A stretch of DNA of 64,000 bases. Origin: JAWXBM01 sp034440115. GTDB taxonomy: Bacteria > Pseudomonadota > Gammaproteobacteria > Xanthomonadales > SZUA-36. The position numbers were made by a program, and so were the translations under genes. The notes below the pieces were generated by a model. That model ran no database searches. It saw only the letters and a program-made list of their open reading frames with translations, and was not told the origin of the DNA. Positions within the stretch are counted from its first letter, which is position 1. Each line of letters starts with the position of its first letter. Shown here one piece after another: positions 63,558 to 64,000 of this stretch. The stretch lies in contig JAWXBM010000001.1 of assembly GCA_034440115.1 (NCBI GenBank), positions 1-64,000 on the forward strand. The letters run 5' to 3'.

Positions 63558-64000
63558 TTAAAATTCAAAACCGGCCGCTGGTTCAGAGTTCTCCAGTCGG
63601 ACCAGATCGGTTTCAAACAGGCTTTCTTCCTGCCATTCGGTCACGCCTGTTCGGGTCAACCGTATGGCCTGCATCGCTGGTGACTCACCCGTTATGACGA
63701 ACAAACGGCCGCCGGGGTTTACCCAGCCACGAAAAGTTTCCGGAATATTTGGCACCGATCCGGTTACCACCACCACATCATGGGCCAGTTCCGGCTGCCA
63801 GCCGCGCATCACATCGCCATGAAACAGCTCAACGTTATCACTGCCGTGATCTGCCAGGCGCATCTTTGCCTCTGACAGCAGGTCCTGATGAATATCGACG
63901 CTGACCACATGGCGCGCCAGACGGGACAGGCAGGCGGTGACAAAACCGCTACCGGTACCGACTTCCAATACCGTTTCGTCCGCCTTCAGCCCAATGGCCT
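63558..64000 (-). CDS. Protein-L-isoaspartate O-methyltransferase family protein (5' end beyond window)
   Basis: The visible C-terminal part is about 147 residues and continues past 64000. The SAM-binding motif is VLEVGTGSGFVTACLSRL, followed by VVSVDI, then HDVVVVTGSVPNIP and GGRLFVITGE. The pattern fits Pcm-like proteins that are commonly encoded next to tolC in pseudomonad-like genomes and whose true substrate is uncertain. Confidence 0.87.
   Translation of the reverse strand, partial: AIGLKADETVLEVGTGSGFVTACLSRLARHVVSVDIHQDLLSEAKMRLADHGSDNVELFHGDVMRGWQPELAHDVVVVTGSVPNIPETFRGWVNPGGRLFVITGESPAMQAIRLTRTGVTEWQEESLFETDLVRLENSEPAAGFEF

Overview
The window reads as a chromosomal segment of a free-living gammaproteobacterium with moderately high GC. 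Supporting this are the neighbourhoods aroQ-accB-accC-prmA, rpmB-rpmG next to radC, algC-dut, waaA back to back with tolC, LpxL-type lipid A acylation, and a complete LPS core set. Several traits (long membrane-anchored AlgC, PPi-dependent phosphofructokinase, short adenylate kinase, plant-type glutamate-cysteine ligase) fit a Pseudomonadales/Cellvibrionales-type marine or soil lineage. That placement is inference only. Almost everything is chromosomal housekeeping. No rRNA, tRNA, CRISPR array, prophage or intact insertion sequence was seen.

Layout: 1-2.5 kb holds the partition/origin-linked genes rsmG-parA-parB, with a probable transposase remnant at the left edge. 2.6-10.7 kb holds a secreted protein of unknown function and a six-gene oligopeptide ABC transporter operon with two tandem binding proteins. 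10.8-14.3 kb holds gshA followed by an AT-richer accessory patch (BrnT/BrnA toxin-antitoxin and a secreted SGNH-type protein). 14.5-22 kb holds rluE, algC, dut, radC, rpmB-rpmG, mutM and a Cys/Met PLP enzyme, with several copies of a short repeat family between them. 22-30.7 kb holds tdk and the leftward run dsbD-tlpA-aroQ-accB-accC-prmA-acyltransferase. 30.9-39.6 kb holds pfp and adk (divergent), mpl, a LonN-domain protein, a DedA/PAP2/LssY fusion and an SDR. 39.6-43.5 kb holds hemL, rubredoxin, a PspC-domain protein, cpdA, a DUF192 lipoprotein and a DUF4242 protein. 43.6-45.8 kb is a translationally coupled ECF sigma / anti-sigma / DUF4252 / DUF4252 operon whose last gene is frameshifted. 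46.2-48.2 kb is groES-groL. 48.5-53.9 kb holds a sulfotransferase-like gene, an unknown membrane-anchored protein, rdgC, a 53-residue membrane protein and a frameshifted M1 aminopeptidase lipoprotein. 53.9-64 kb holds glnE, a zinc-finger protein, LPS genes (glycosyltransferase, O-antigen ligase, LpxL, WaaA), tolC and the start of a Pcm-like methyltransferase.

The most notable non-gene signal is a dispersed repeat built on GGGGTCAGAGTAAA, usually as inverted pairs. Copies lie 4 bp after radC, directly against the mutM start codon, upstream of cpdA, and across the 3' end of rdgC, where the repeat supplies the last codons. Two genes (DUF4252 paralogue and M1 aminopeptidase) each show one single-base frameshift with a well-preserved continuation. 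These could be recent pseudogenes or sequence errors. Three multi-domain proteins have unusual architecture: DsbD with two N-terminal alpha-type domains, AlgC with a two-helix membrane/periplasmic module, and a DedA-PAP2-LssY fusion whose PAP2 active-site residues are replaced.

Translational coupling by 1-4 nt overlap is common (parA-parB, all opp genes, dsbD-tlpA, the sigma operon). Start sites below were chosen by Shine-Dalgarno position, signal peptides and family length. All functional calls rest on motif and family recognition by eye, with no database search.
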